8,811 nt of DNA from Candidatus Falkowbacteria bacterium LH_S3 (GCA_023659985.1 JAGXOH010000030.1:1-8811), one strand, 5' to 3'. Numbered from the stretch's first letter, positions 1 through 5,769 are shown. Made by a program: numbers and translations. The notes: generated by a model not told the origin, from the sequence alone.

Positions 1-55
1 GGATTTCATTTAATTTTTGGTTTTGCGTTTTGAACTTTGAGTTTTGCGTTTCAAC
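1..55. repeat. Outer repeat arm, left copy, inverted relative to right end
   Basis: Bases 14-55 read as six consecutive 7-mers: TTTTTGG, TTTTGCG, TTTTGAA, CTTTGAG, TTTTGCG, TTTCAAC. The reverse complement of 1-54 matches 8583-8636 at 53 of 54 positions (my count), so this is one arm of an inverted repeat that brackets the window. No transposase or other open frame lies in it. It resembles the degenerate intergenic repeats common in Parcubacteria-like genomes, and, by period only, the short tandemly repeated heptanucleotides (STRR) of cyanobacteria. The window starts inside it, so its true left limit is unknown. Confidence 0.85.
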
Positions 56-59
56 CATA

Positions 60-113
60 TTTAATGTCAAAGCCCAAATACTTACTAAAATCCTAATGTC
101 AAAATCCAAAATG
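60..113. repeat. Second repeat type, direct copy of the right-end motif
   Basis: Words such as CCAAATACTTA, AAAATCC, TAATGTCAAA and AAAATCCAAA in 73-113 recur in the same orientation at 8656-8710, for example CCAAATACTTAATAAAATCC at 8656-8675. Because the preceding arm (1-55) is inverted relative to the right end and this one is direct, the left edge is a mosaic rather than a simple inverted copy. No coding potential is seen. Confidence 0.65.
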
Positions 114-168
114 TAACCCTAATTGCTGCAATTGTAACAAATAACCGAAATGTTATTAATGTTATTTC

Positions 169-197
169 TTGATTTTCTAATAAAAAATGGTTATACT
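169..197 (+). promoter_or_regulatory. Sigma70-type promoter candidate upstream of yjbQ
   Basis: TTGATT (169-174) and TATACT (192-197) are separated by exactly 17 bases, matching the housekeeping consensus at 4/6 and 5/6 positions. A start near 204 would give a leader of about 115 nt containing the 204-285 hairpins. A competing promoter is TTGTTG (270-275) with an 18-base spacer and a perfect TATAAT (294-299), which would give a leader of only about 14 nt. In such AT-rich DNA either could arise by chance. Confidence 0.45.
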
Positions 198-203
198 TAT
201 TCT

Positions 204-285
204 AAATTTGCCTTTAGCAAATTGTTGGAAGTTGAAAGTTGAAAGCAGTAAAAGTTAAGCAAAGCTTAATTGTTGAAGGTTGAAA
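204..285. repeat. Modular inverted-repeat block with GTTGAAR heptamers
   Basis: The block contains a hairpin AATTTGC/GCAAATT (205-211 with 217-223, loop CTTTA). Three heptamers follow: GTTGGAA, GTTGAAA, GTTGAAA (224-244). Then come a second hairpin TTAAGC-AAA-GCTTAA (255-269) and two more heptamers, GTTGAAG and GTTGAAA (272-285). The same modules occur in reverse orientation at 6341-6450, which suggests a dispersed repeat family. It lies in the possible 5' leader of yjbQ, so an RNA-level role is possible but not shown. Confidence 0.75.
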
Positions 286-319
286 GCATTATATATAATT
301 TATAACAAATAATAAAAGT

Positions 320-772
320 ATGAATATAATAAAATCAACTGAAATTGAATTTAACAGCAAGGAAATGTATGATTATATGGATGTGACAGACAAAGTCTCC
401 CAAGCAATAAAGGAAGCCGGTGTTGGAAACGGTATAGTAAACATCCAAACCTTTCATACTACCACTGCCATTATATTAAATGAAAAAGAAACTGGATTAG
501 TTGAAGATATTAAAAAAAATCTTGATCAACTGGCCCCCTCTAATATCTATTATCAACACGATGATTTTGATATAAGAACTGAAAATATGTGTAATGATGA
601 ATGCAGAAACGGACACAGTCATTGCAAAGCTATCCACCTCCCGGCTAATCATACTTTAAATATATTAAGAGGAAGCCTACAGCTAGGAACTTGGCAAAGA
701 TTGCTATTCTTTGAACTAGATCAAGCAAGAGTTAGAAAATTACAAATATTGGTTATTGGAAGCAAACAATAA
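320..772 (+). CDS. yjbQ: YjbQ/UPF0047 family protein (secondary thiamine-phosphate synthase-like)
   Basis: This 150-residue protein has the full length of the compact YjbQ/UPF0047 family. Family landmarks are His46-Thr-Thr, the Asn54-Glu55 pair, the C-terminal LGTWQ at 122-126 and a final R-x-R-K-L strand. Members have weak thiamine-phosphate synthase activity in vitro, but their physiological role is unresolved, so the thiamine label should be read cautiously. Residues 91-102 hold three cysteines (91, 95, 102) and two histidines (99, 101), a cluster that could bind a metal. The ATG at 320 is the first reasonable start, with no Shine-Dalgarno, only an AT-rich leader. It is separated from secE by 136 bases with a hairpin terminator candidate, so it is probably its own transcription unit. 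Family assignment is secure; function is not. Confidence 0.88.
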   Translation: MNIIKSTEIEFNSKEMYDYMDVTDKVSQAIKEAGVGNGIVNIQTFHTTTAIILNEKETGLVEDIKKNLDQLAPSNIYYQHDDFDIRTENMCNDECRNGHSHCKAIHLPANHTLNILRGSLQLGTWQRLLFFELDQARVRKLQILVIGSKQ

Positions 773-780
773 AAACCGTA

Positions 781-819
781 TATCCGGGAAGTCTTGCTTA
801 TCTTACCTTGACGGATAAG
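781..819 (+). promoter_or_regulatory. Two mutually exclusive stem-loops after yjbQ
   Basis: TATCCG (781-786) can pair with CGGATA (812-817). Alternatively CTTATC (797-802) can pair with GATAAG (814-819). The two 3' arms overlap, so only one stem can form at a time. This could be part of the 3' end of yjbQ mRNA or an upstream control region of secE. The pairing is visible in the sequence; any regulatory role is speculation. Confidence 0.3.
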
Positions 820-836
820 AGAATAACATGTAATAT
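808..836 (+). promoter_or_regulatory. Promoter candidate for the secE-nusG-rplK-rplA operon
   Basis: TTGACG (808-813; 5/6 to consensus) and TAATAT (831-836; 4/6) are separated by 17 bases. Predicted initiation is near 843, upstream of secE. The -10 element sits inside the palindrome at 826-843, so a protein bound there would compete with RNA polymerase. This is the best -35 element in the yjbQ-secE gap. Confidence 0.45.
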
Positions 837-849
837 TACATGTAATATT
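826..849. repeat. 18-bp perfect palindrome made by a 12-bp tandem repeat
   Basis: ACATGTAATATT occurs twice in tandem (826-837 and 838-849). Because the unit contains self-complementary halves, 826-843 (ACATGTAATATTACATGT) is an 18-bp perfect palindrome, and so is 832-849. Such symmetry is typical of a dimeric repressor operator. It overlaps the -10 of the promoter candidate at 808-836. No regulator gene is present nearby. Confidence 0.6.
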
Positions 850-858
850 GTAAGTAAG

Positions 859-890
859 AAAACTGCCCTCCTTCAAGAGGCGGTTTTTAA
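859..890 (+). terminator. Hairpin plus U-tract between yjbQ and secE
   Basis: The arm 859-870 (AAAACTGCCCTC) pairs with 877-887 (GAGGCGGTTTT), with one G-U pair and one bulged C. The loop is CTTCAA, and TTTTT runs to 888. This has the form of an intrinsic terminator and would end yjbQ transcription. It also lies downstream of the only good secE promoter candidate, so it could act as an attenuator in the secE leader. It is the clearest terminator in the window. Confidence 0.7.
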
Positions 891-908
891 TTAAAATTAA
901 AAATTGAT

Positions 909-1091
909 ATGATAAAAAGATTAATAAACTACATAAAAGCATCTACCGAAGAGCTGAAAAAGGTTACTTGGCCCACAAAAAAAGAAATTTATCAATATAG
1001 TATGTTAGTTATTGCCATTAGTTTGGCTTTGGCAGCTTTTTTGGGAAGTTTAGATAAAATATTCGGCTGGATATTTACATTAATCATATAA
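909..1091 (+). CDS. secE: Protein translocase subunit SecE
   Basis: SecE is the small essential clamp subunit of the SecYEG protein-conducting channel in the cytoplasmic membrane. The 60-residue length fits the short single-span form found in most bacteria outside the enterics. Residues 14-26 form the conserved amphipathic helix with the E-E-L-x-K-V-x-W-P signature, followed by one membrane segment at about 30-56. The ATG at 909 has no Shine-Dalgarno; the sequence before it is simply A/T. nusG begins only 12 bases downstream, the classic secE-nusG arrangement, so the two are surely cotranscribed. The tRNA-Trp gene often found upstream of secE in other bacteria is absent. Confidence 0.95.
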   Translation: MIKRLINYIKASTEELKKVTWPTKKEIYQYSMLVIAISLALAAFLGSLDKIFGWIFTLII

Positions 1092-1103
1092 TTATTTTAA
1101 TTT

Positions 1104-1649
1104 ATGTCTAAACAAAATTTAAATAAGGGTAGACGTTGGTATGTATTGCACACTTATTCAGGATATGAAGAAAACGTCTCTGCAAACCTAAAGCAAAGGA
1201 TAGAGTCCATGGATATGGAAGATAAAATTTTTAATGTTTTAGTGCCAATAGAGAAGAAAATCAAAATTAAAAACGGAAAAAGAAGGGTTGTTGAAGAAAA
1301 AATTTTCCCCGGATATGTAATGGTTGAAATGATCGTTACTGATGAATCCTGGTATGTAGTTAGAAATACACCCAATGTTACCGGCTTTATCGGAACAGGA
1401 ACCGCTCCAGCTCCGGTAAGCGAAGAGGAAATCAAATCTTTACAAAAAAGAATGGGAGTGGAAGAACCCAAATATAAAATTGATCTTTCCATTAACTCTC
1501 AAGTAAAGATAACAGACGGTCCGTTTAAAAACCTGGAAGGAAAAATTGCTGATATTGATGAAGATAAAGGCAAGGTTAAAGTTGTGATTTCTATGTTTGG
1601 AAGAGAAACTCCTGTGGAACTTGATTTTCTGCAAATAAAGAAACTATAA
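1104..1649 (+). CDS. nusG: Transcription termination/antitermination factor NusG
   Basis: NusG binds the RNA polymerase clamp to increase processivity and couples transcription to the ribosome or Rho. The 181-residue protein shows both domains. The NGN domain (about 11-110) starts with RWYVLHTYSGYE and contains the FPGYV segment at 68-72. The C-terminal KOW domain (about 128-181) carries the DGPFKNLEGKI loop. Length is normal for the family. The ATG at 1104 is the start because the NGN strand begins only ten residues later. It is followed after 35 bases by rplK, completing the standard secE-nusG-rplK-rplA order. No Shine-Dalgarno is seen. No key element is missing. Confidence 0.96.
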   Translation: MSKQNLNKGRRWYVLHTYSGYEENVSANLKQRIESMDMEDKIFNVLVPIEKKIKIKNGKRRVVEEKIFPGYVMVEMIVTDESWYVVRNTPNVTGFIGTGTAPAPVSEEEIKSLQKRMGVEEPKYKIDLSINSQVKITDGPFKNLEGKIADIDEDKGKVKVVISMFGRETPVELDFLQIKKL

Positions 1650-1684
1650 ACAATATAATCTGTAATTCGTAATTTATATATTTT

Positions 1685-2107
1685 ATGTCGAAAAAAGTAA
1701 CACAAATAATAAAATTGCACATTGCTGGCGGGCAAGCTAATCCTGCGCCGCCGATAGGTCCTATATTGGGACAACTTGGCTTAAATATCCAAGATTTTTG
1801 CACTAAATTCAATGAAGACTCTAAAGACAGAATGGGAGAAACGGTTCCGGTGGAACTTACTGTTTATGATGATCAAAGTTTTGATTTTAAATTAAAAAGC
1901 GCTCCTACCTCCCAACTAATCAAAAAATACGCCAATATCAAAAAAGGAGCTGACAAATCTTTGGTAAATAAAGTAGGAAGTATAACCAAGGATCAAGTTA
2001 AAGAAATAACTGAAATCAAAATCCAAGATCTAAACACTAATGATATTGAGCAAGCCATGAAATCTATAAAAGGGACTGCTAAACAAATGGGAGTGGAAAT
2101 TAAATAA
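1685..2107 (+). CDS. rplK: 50S ribosomal protein L11 (uL11)
   Basis: L11 forms the base of the GTPase-associated centre of the large subunit, where elongation factors and RelA act. The 140-residue length is standard. The N-terminal domain has the proline-rich hinge region GGQANPAPPIGPILGQLGLN (15-34), and the C-terminal RNA-binding domain (about 75-140) has KGTAKQMGV at 129-137. The ATG at 1685 follows TTTATATATTTT with no Shine-Dalgarno. The 62-base gap to rplA contains the probable L1-binding site, so L11 and L1 are probably expressed from one message with separate translational control. Confidence 0.96.
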   Translation: MSKKVTQIIKLHIAGGQANPAPPIGPILGQLGLNIQDFCTKFNEDSKDRMGETVPVELTVYDDQSFDFKLKSAPTSQLIKKYANIKKGADKSLVNKVGSITKDQVKEITEIKIQDLNTNDIEQAMKSIKGTAKQMGVEIK

Positions 2108-2126
2108 ATATTACAAATAAATTAAT

Positions 2127-2156
2127 GTGGGAGGCTACTTAAACCGCTTGGACCAC
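2127..2156 (+). promoter_or_regulatory. Probable ribosomal protein L1 binding site (autoregulatory RNA)
   Basis: The rplK-rplA gap contains GTGGGAGGC (2127-2135) and GCTTGGACCAC (2146-2156). GTGG pairs with CCAC and AGGC with GCTT, leaving an asymmetric internal loop. This is the form of the L1 target in 23S rRNA and in known L1-regulated messages, where GGAGGC faces a GC..GA strand. The site ends 13 bases before the rplA start, so L1 bound here could block its own translation. The motif is visible; the regulation is inferred from established L1 feedback control. Confidence 0.72.
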
Positions 2157-2169
2157 TAATCAAAATTAT

Positions 2170-2904
2170 ATGACAGACAAAAAACAAAAGAAAAAACAAA
2201 CAAAACAAGAAAATGTTAGGGGGCAACACCAAGATGAAGAACAAGCCCAAGAGTTGATTTATGAAAAAGGTAAAAATTATTCCACAAAACAAGCTATAGA
2301 ATTAACTAAAAAAAATTCAAAAACCAAATTTGAATCCTCCATAGAAGTTCACTTTAAATTAGGAATAGACCCAAAAAAAGGAGAACAACAAATAAGATCA
2401 GCTGTTAATCTACCTCATGGAACCGGTAGAACTGTAAAAGTAGCCGCATTTGTAGAGCCTGACAAAGAAAAAGAAGTCAAAGATGCCGGCGCTGATATTG
2501 TCGGAGGTGAAGAATTAATCAGAAAAATAAAAACAAACAAGGAAACAGATTTTGATGTAGCTGTAGCTCAAACTTCAATGATGAAAAAATTAACCGAAAT
2601 CGCTAAAATTTTAGGGACTAGAGGCTTAATGCCTACTCCTAAAAATAAAACTGTTACTGATAATCCGGCTAACGCTGCAGCTGAATTAAAAAAAGGAAAA
2701 ATTAGTTTTAAAAATGACAACACCGCTAATATTCATGTCATCATAGGAAAAACATCATTTGACGACAACAAGTTAAAAGAAAATTTTGACACTCTTTTGG
2801 AAGCGATAAAAAAAAATAAACCTGCCGGATCCAAGGGGCAATATATAAAAAACATCAGCATTTGCTCAACAATGGGACCTGGTATCAAAGTAGCACTTAA
2901 GTAA
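2170..2904 (+). CDS. rplA: 50S ribosomal protein L1 (uL1)
   Basis: L1 is the mobile stalk protein that helps deacylated tRNA leave the E site, and it represses translation of its own mRNA. The L1 body runs from about residue 25 to the end. The family signature region is at 127-163, including ILGTRGLMPTPKNKTVT (Thr150 where Pro is common), and STMGPGIKV at 233-241 is near the C terminus. At 244 residues it is slightly longer than the usual 225-235. The extra length is a Lys/Gln-rich, probably disordered tail (about 1-22). Some CPR lineages have lost L1, so its presence together with its RNA target is a useful lineage clue. No Shine-Dalgarno is seen at 2170. Confidence 0.96.
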   Translation: MTDKKQKKKQTKQENVRGQHQDEEQAQELIYEKGKNYSTKQAIELTKKNSKTKFESSIEVHFKLGIDPKKGEQQIRSAVNLPHGTGRTVKVAAFVEPDKEKEVKDAGADIVGGEELIRKIKTNKETDFDVAVAQTSMMKKLTEIAKILGTRGLMPTPKNKTVTDNPANAAAELKKGKISFKNDNTANIHVIIGKTSFDDNKLKENFDTLLEAIKKNKPAGSKGQYIKNISICSTMGPGIKVALK

Positions 2905-2939
2905 AAAACTCTAAAAACAATAAAATTTAAAAAAGGAAT

Positions 2940-3455
2940 ATGGAAAAACTTCAAAATCCAAAAACTGAACGATTAAATTGGGATGAAACTTTTATGAATT
3001 TAGCATTACTGGTAGCCAAAAGAACAGCATGTAAATTCGTAGAAACCGGAGTTGTTTTTGTAGATCAAAACAAAAGAATAATCTCTTTAGGCTATAATGG
3101 TCCTACTGAAGGTGATTATCACTGTATTGATGTTGGGTGTGCCAAAATTGACGGCCACCCCAAAACCGGAGAATTAAAAAGGTGTCGAGGGGCTCATGCT
3201 GAAATTAACGGCATCATCAATACTCAAGATACCCGGAGACTCAGAAGCGCTACTTTATACACAGTAACCTTTCCTTGTTACGACTGTATGAAATCCTTAA
3301 ATAATGCCGGAATTAAAGAAATAATTTACTTTGAAGAATATGAAAGAATTAAATCCAGAGGGAAAGAGACTGAAAAAGAGGATGAAGCCAAAGAGTTGGC
3401 TAATAGAAAAGACATTAAACTGAGAAAATTTGAAGGAGATATATATTTAAAATAA
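2940..3455 (+). CDS. dCMP deaminase (ComEB type)
   Basis: This zinc enzyme of the cytidine/deoxycytidylate deaminase superfamily would convert dCMP to dUMP, the substrate of thymidylate synthase. Catalytic elements are clear. His86-Ala-Glu88 provides a zinc ligand and the proton shuttle, and Pro112-Cys113-Tyr-Asp-Cys116 supplies the other two zinc ligands. GYNGP at 51-55 and the Cys/His-containing stretch 61-82 match the dCMP deaminase subgroup rather than tRNA adenosine deaminases. The length of 171 residues is usual, and the C-terminal third is lysine/glutamate-rich. AAAGG lies only a few bases before the ATG, too close for a good Shine-Dalgarno. It is the first gene of the dTMP cluster, 35 bases after rplA, and probably cotranscribed with it. 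Confidence 0.9.
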   Translation: MEKLQNPKTERLNWDETFMNLALLVAKRTACKFVETGVVFVDQNKRIISLGYNGPTEGDYHCIDVGCAKIDGHPKTGELKRCRGAHAEINGIINTQDTRRLRSATLYTVTFPCYDCMKSLNNAGIKEIIYFEEYERIKSRGKETEKEDEAKELANRKDIKLRKFEGDIYLK

Positions 3456-3480
3456 AAATTTTTGTAACTAATAATTGTAA

Positions 3481-3510
3481 TTGACAGATATAACTAACTC
3501 GCACACTAAT
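3481..3510 (+). promoter_or_regulatory. Promoter candidate upstream of the dcd-like gene
   Basis: A perfect TTGACA (3481-3486) is followed after 18 bases by ACTAAT (3505-3510; 4/6 to TATAAT). Initiation would fall near 3517, giving a leader of about 18 nt before the ATG at 3535. The TTG here could be mistaken for a start codon. Reading it as a -35 element explains the base composition better. Confidence 0.4.
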
Positions 3511-3534
3511 TTATTAATTATAAATAACTATTAT

Positions 3535-4083
3535 ATGATCATCGGAATTCAAAAATTACTCCAAATGGTTAAAAAGGATAATTTAGTAAAAAACTTAGCA
3601 GATCGGGAGTTTAACAACCCAGAGGGAGCAGGTTTTGATATTAGGTTGGGAGAAGTTTATTCAATAAAAGGAGACGGATTTTTAGGAGTGGAAGAAAGGG
3701 ATACTCCTAATACCGAGTTAGTAGCAGCCAATGATCCAAAAAAAAATCCGAATGAAAACTATTTTATATTTGAACCAGATAAATACTACTTAATCAAAAC
3801 CATAGAAAGGCTAAATCTCCCCACTCACCTCTCAGGTATTACTTTTCCCCGTACCACTCTTTTTCGATCCGGCTTAGGCTTATTTAACGGTATAGTTCAA
3901 CCCGGTTATTCCGGAGAATTAACTTTTGGTATTAAAAATTTAGGAGAAAGCAATATTAAAGTTTTCTTCAAAGCCAGAGTGGCACACATCACCTTTCATG
4001 AAGTAGCTGGTGAAGGCAATCAATACCAAGGCCAATGGCAAGGAGGTCGTGTGAGTACAGATAGCGCAGAAAAACAAATTTAA
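3535..4083 (+). CDS. dcd: dCTP deaminase/dUTPase-fold protein (Dcd-like), atypical active site
   Basis: The 182-residue protein has the trimeric dCTP deaminase/dUTPase fold. GAGFDIRLG (31-39) is motif 1, PRTTLFRSGLGL (105-116) corresponds to the R-S-S-L-A-R segment, VQPGYSGELTFGIKN (121-135) is the nucleotide loop, and QYQGQWQG (163-170) is the C-terminal lid. It should act on dCTP or dUTP and feed dUMP to the neighbouring thyA. The Glu acting as general base in E. coli Dcd (Glu138) aligns by eye with Gly132. The Asp usual in V-D-P-G is Gln122, and the R-S-S serine is Thr. Activity and substrate are therefore uncertain. I place the start at ATG 3535. The TTG at 3481 would add 18 residues without family similarity and overlaps a perfect -35 box. 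Confidence 0.8.
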   Translation: MIIGIQKLLQMVKKDNLVKNLADREFNNPEGAGFDIRLGEVYSIKGDGFLGVEERDTPNTELVAANDPKKNPNENYFIFEPDKYYLIKTIERLNLPTHLSGITFPRTTLFRSGLGLFNGIVQPGYSGELTFGIKNLGESNIKVFFKARVAHITFHEVAGEGNQYQGQWQGGRVSTDSAEKQI

Positions 4084-4127
4084 AACTTATTAACTACTAC
4101 CCCTAAAAATATAAATCAACAAATTGT

Positions 4128-4164
4128 AATTGGAAAAATTAATTTTCAATTTCCAATTTCCAAT
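4128..4164 (+). repeat. Heptad repeat and hairpin in the dcd-thyA gap
   Basis: Three 7-mers, TTTTCAA, TTTCCAA and TTTCCAA (4143-4163), lie directly before the thyA ATG. AATTGGAAA (4128-4136) is the reverse complement of TTTCCAATT (4150-4158), giving a 9-bp stem with a 13-base loop. The alternative copy at 4157-4164 can also pair over eight bases. This is a short member of the 7-base-period repeat family seen at both ends of the window. There is no U-tract, so it is not a typical terminator. Confidence 0.55.
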
Positions 4165-4167
4165 ATT

Positions 4168-5160
4168 ATGCATCCAGAATACCAATACCTAAATCTATTA
4201 AAGGATATTTTAGATAACGGCACTGACAAAAAACTATTTCTTACTCCTGAAGTCCAACAACAATACGAGGAGCAAGGAGAGAAACCTCCATATATACGCT
4301 CTTCAATCGGAAGGCAAATGAGGTTTGATATGTCCCAGGGCTTCCCCTTATTGACCACTAAAAAAACATTTTTGCGCGGTATCACAGTGGAGCTTATGTG
4401 GTTTTTAAAAGGAGATTCCAATATTAAGTACTTAGTAGATAACAATGTTCATATATGGGATGAGTGGGCTTGGAAAAGATATCATAAACATTGCTTGAAA
4501 AATGATCCGGAAAAAGATATGACCCAAGAAGAATTCATTCAAAAAATAAAAGAAAGCCAAGCCAATAGTGAATTTGTAAAAGAATGGGGAGAGTTATTGA
4601 CTATTTATGGAAAAATGTGGAGACGATGGCCAGCTGAAAACGGTAGAGAAATAGATCAACTCCAATGGGCTATTAACGGTCTTAAGAAAAGACCCTATAG
4701 AAAATCTTATGTAGTGTCAACCTGGAATCCTGAATATATTTATGAAATGGCTACTCCTGATAAACAAAGAGAAATCCCGCCTTTCTGCCACACTATGTTT
4801 CATTTAGTAGTAACTGAGGGAGATAAATTAAATCTTATTTTATATCAAAGAAGCGGAGATATGTTTTTAGGAGTCCCTTTTAATATTGCCTCCTACTCCT
4901 TGCTCTTACTAATAATAGCTCAAGTTACTGATTTAAAACCTGGGCATTTTATTCACAATATAGGAGATGCCCATATTTATTCCAATCATTTTGAACAGGT
5001 TAAAGAACAAATCCAAAGAGAGCCCAAACCTTTCCCTATTATGAAAATAAATCCAAAGATTAAAGATATTGATAAATTTAGTTATGAAGATTTTACATTG
5101 GAAAATTACGATTACCATCCGCAGTTAAAAGCGCCCATTTTTAATGCAGGTGGTTTTTAA
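4168..5160 (+). CDS. thyA: Thymidylate synthase (ThyA type), divergent
   Basis: ThyA methylates dUMP to dTMP with methylene-tetrahydrofolate and releases dihydrofolate. Clear landmarks are RQMRFD (49-54), WFLKGDSNI (78-86), HIWDEWA (95-101), the catalytic Cys207-His208, QRSGDMFLG (227-235), Asn239 in PFNIASY (typical of dUMP rather than dCMP specificity) and GDAHIYSNH (266-274). The length of 330 exceeds the 264 of E. coli. Extra blocks lie at about 24-40, 102-143 (as in Lactobacillus-type enzymes) and 196-203. Unusual points, by eye: PFCH replaces PPCH, the paired phosphate-binding arginines look like Arg-Lys-Ser (178-180), an Arg21 equivalent is not obvious, and the tail ends KAPIFNAGGF instead of the usual A-P-V-A-V/I. 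DHFR follows, supporting a true synthase. Confidence 0.9.
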   Translation: MHPEYQYLNLLKDILDNGTDKKLFLTPEVQQQYEEQGEKPPYIRSSIGRQMRFDMSQGFPLLTTKKTFLRGITVELMWFLKGDSNIKYLVDNNVHIWDEWAWKRYHKHCLKNDPEKDMTQEEFIQKIKESQANSEFVKEWGELLTIYGKMWRRWPAENGREIDQLQWAINGLKKRPYRKSYVVSTWNPEYIYEMATPDKQREIPPFCHTMFHLVVTEGDKLNLILYQRSGDMFLGVPFNIASYSLLLLIIAQVTDLKPGHFIHNIGDAHIYSNHFEQVKEQIQREPKPFPIMKINPKIKDIDKFSYEDFTLENYDYHPQLKAPIFNAGGF

Positions 5161-5232
5161 AAAAGCCGGCAACTAAAAAATAAAGTAAACCAATTACCAA
5201 TTTTTAGTGAATGAAATAAAATTAAACAACAT

Positions 5233-5721
5233 ATGCCAGCTACTACATCTATTGTTGCCATTATCGGTAAAAACCGAGAAATCGGTAAAAACAACAAACT
5301 TATCTGGAATATTCCAGAAGATATGAAGAGATTTAAAAATTTAACTCAAAACCATACCGTTATCATGGGTAGAAAAACTTATGAATCTATTGGTCAAAAA
5401 CTGGAAAGCAGAAACAATATTGTTATTTCAGAAAATAAAGACTACCAAGCAAAAGGGTGTAGGGTGGTTTATTCAATTAAAGAAGCAATTGAATATGCTC
5501 AAGAAATGGAAAAAGAAGAAATCTTTATTATTGGAGGCGCTCAAATCTACAAACAAACCCTCCCCTATGCCAACAAATTATATCTAACTATAGTGGATCA
5601 AGAAGCTGACGCAGATACTTTTTTTCCAGATTATTCACAATTTGAAAATATCGTTAAGAAAGAAGAGAAAGAAACAGGAGACGGGTTAAGATTTGAGTTT
5701 TTAGAGCTGACAAAAGAATAA
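5233..5721 (+). CDS. folA: Dihydrofolate reductase
   Basis: DHFR reduces dihydrofolate to tetrahydrofolate with NADPH, regenerating the cofactor oxidised by ThyA 72 bases upstream. The 162-residue length is typical. Visible landmarks are the N-terminal strand and loop IVAIIGKNREIGKNNKLIW (7-25), IPEDMKRFK (27-35) with the catalytic acid Asp30, the NADPH-binding VIMGRKTYESIG (43-54), NIVIS (62-66) and IFIIGGAQIY (97-106). The ATG at 5233 leaves six residues before the first strand, a normal amount. No Shine-Dalgarno is seen. The order thyA-folA is a common functional pair. Nothing essential appears to be missing. Confidence 0.94.
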   Translation: MPATTSIVAIIGKNREIGKNNKLIWNIPEDMKRFKNLTQNHTVIMGRKTYESIGQKLESRNNIVISENKDYQAKGCRVVYSIKEAIEYAQEMEKEEIFIIGGAQIYKQTLPYANKLYLTIVDQEADADTFFPDYSQFENIVKKEEKETGDGLRFEFLELTKE

Positions 5722-5769
5722 TTTCCATCTTTTTCTTGTTTACCTTTTAATAAAAAGAATAATTTTTAT

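Larger units (their letters stand above)
1..319. other. 319-base intergenic region upstream of yjbQ
   Basis: This stretch holds no supportable gene. It contains the outer repeat arm (1-55), the direct repeat (60-113), a near-palindrome AATTGC-T-GCAATT (121-133), a hairpin AATAAC/GTTATT (140-145 with 152-157), a promoter candidate (169-197) and a modular inverted-repeat block (204-285). It ends in an AT-rich stretch with a perfect TATAAT (294-299) just before the yjbQ start codon. Confidence 0.7.

Noticed and set aside
121..133. AATTGC-T-GCAATT as a transcription factor operator
   Set aside because: The symmetry is real, but it lies about 36 bases upstream of the nearest -35 candidate in AT-rich DNA and has no second copy.
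773..908. A tRNA gene, for example tRNA-Trp, often found before secE
   Set aside because: The stems present do not form a cloverleaf; there is no T-arm consensus GGTTCRA and no 7-bp acceptor stem.
1154..1812. Minus-strand open frames of 64-112 codons opposite nusG and rplK
   Set aside because: They are antisense shadows of strongly conserved genes, have no recognisable domains and overlap one another.
3481..3534. TTG start extending the dcd-like protein by 18 residues
   Set aside because: The added residues resemble translated AT-rich spacer, do not match the family, and the TTG is part of a perfect TTGACA.
4146..4445. Minus-strand frame of 99 codons opposite the start of thyA
   Set aside because: It lies over a clear ThyA N-terminal region and shows no protein family features.
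5165..5170. GCCGGC palindrome just after thyA
   Set aside because: A six-base palindrome without flanking symmetry or U-tract is not enough to call a terminator or operator.
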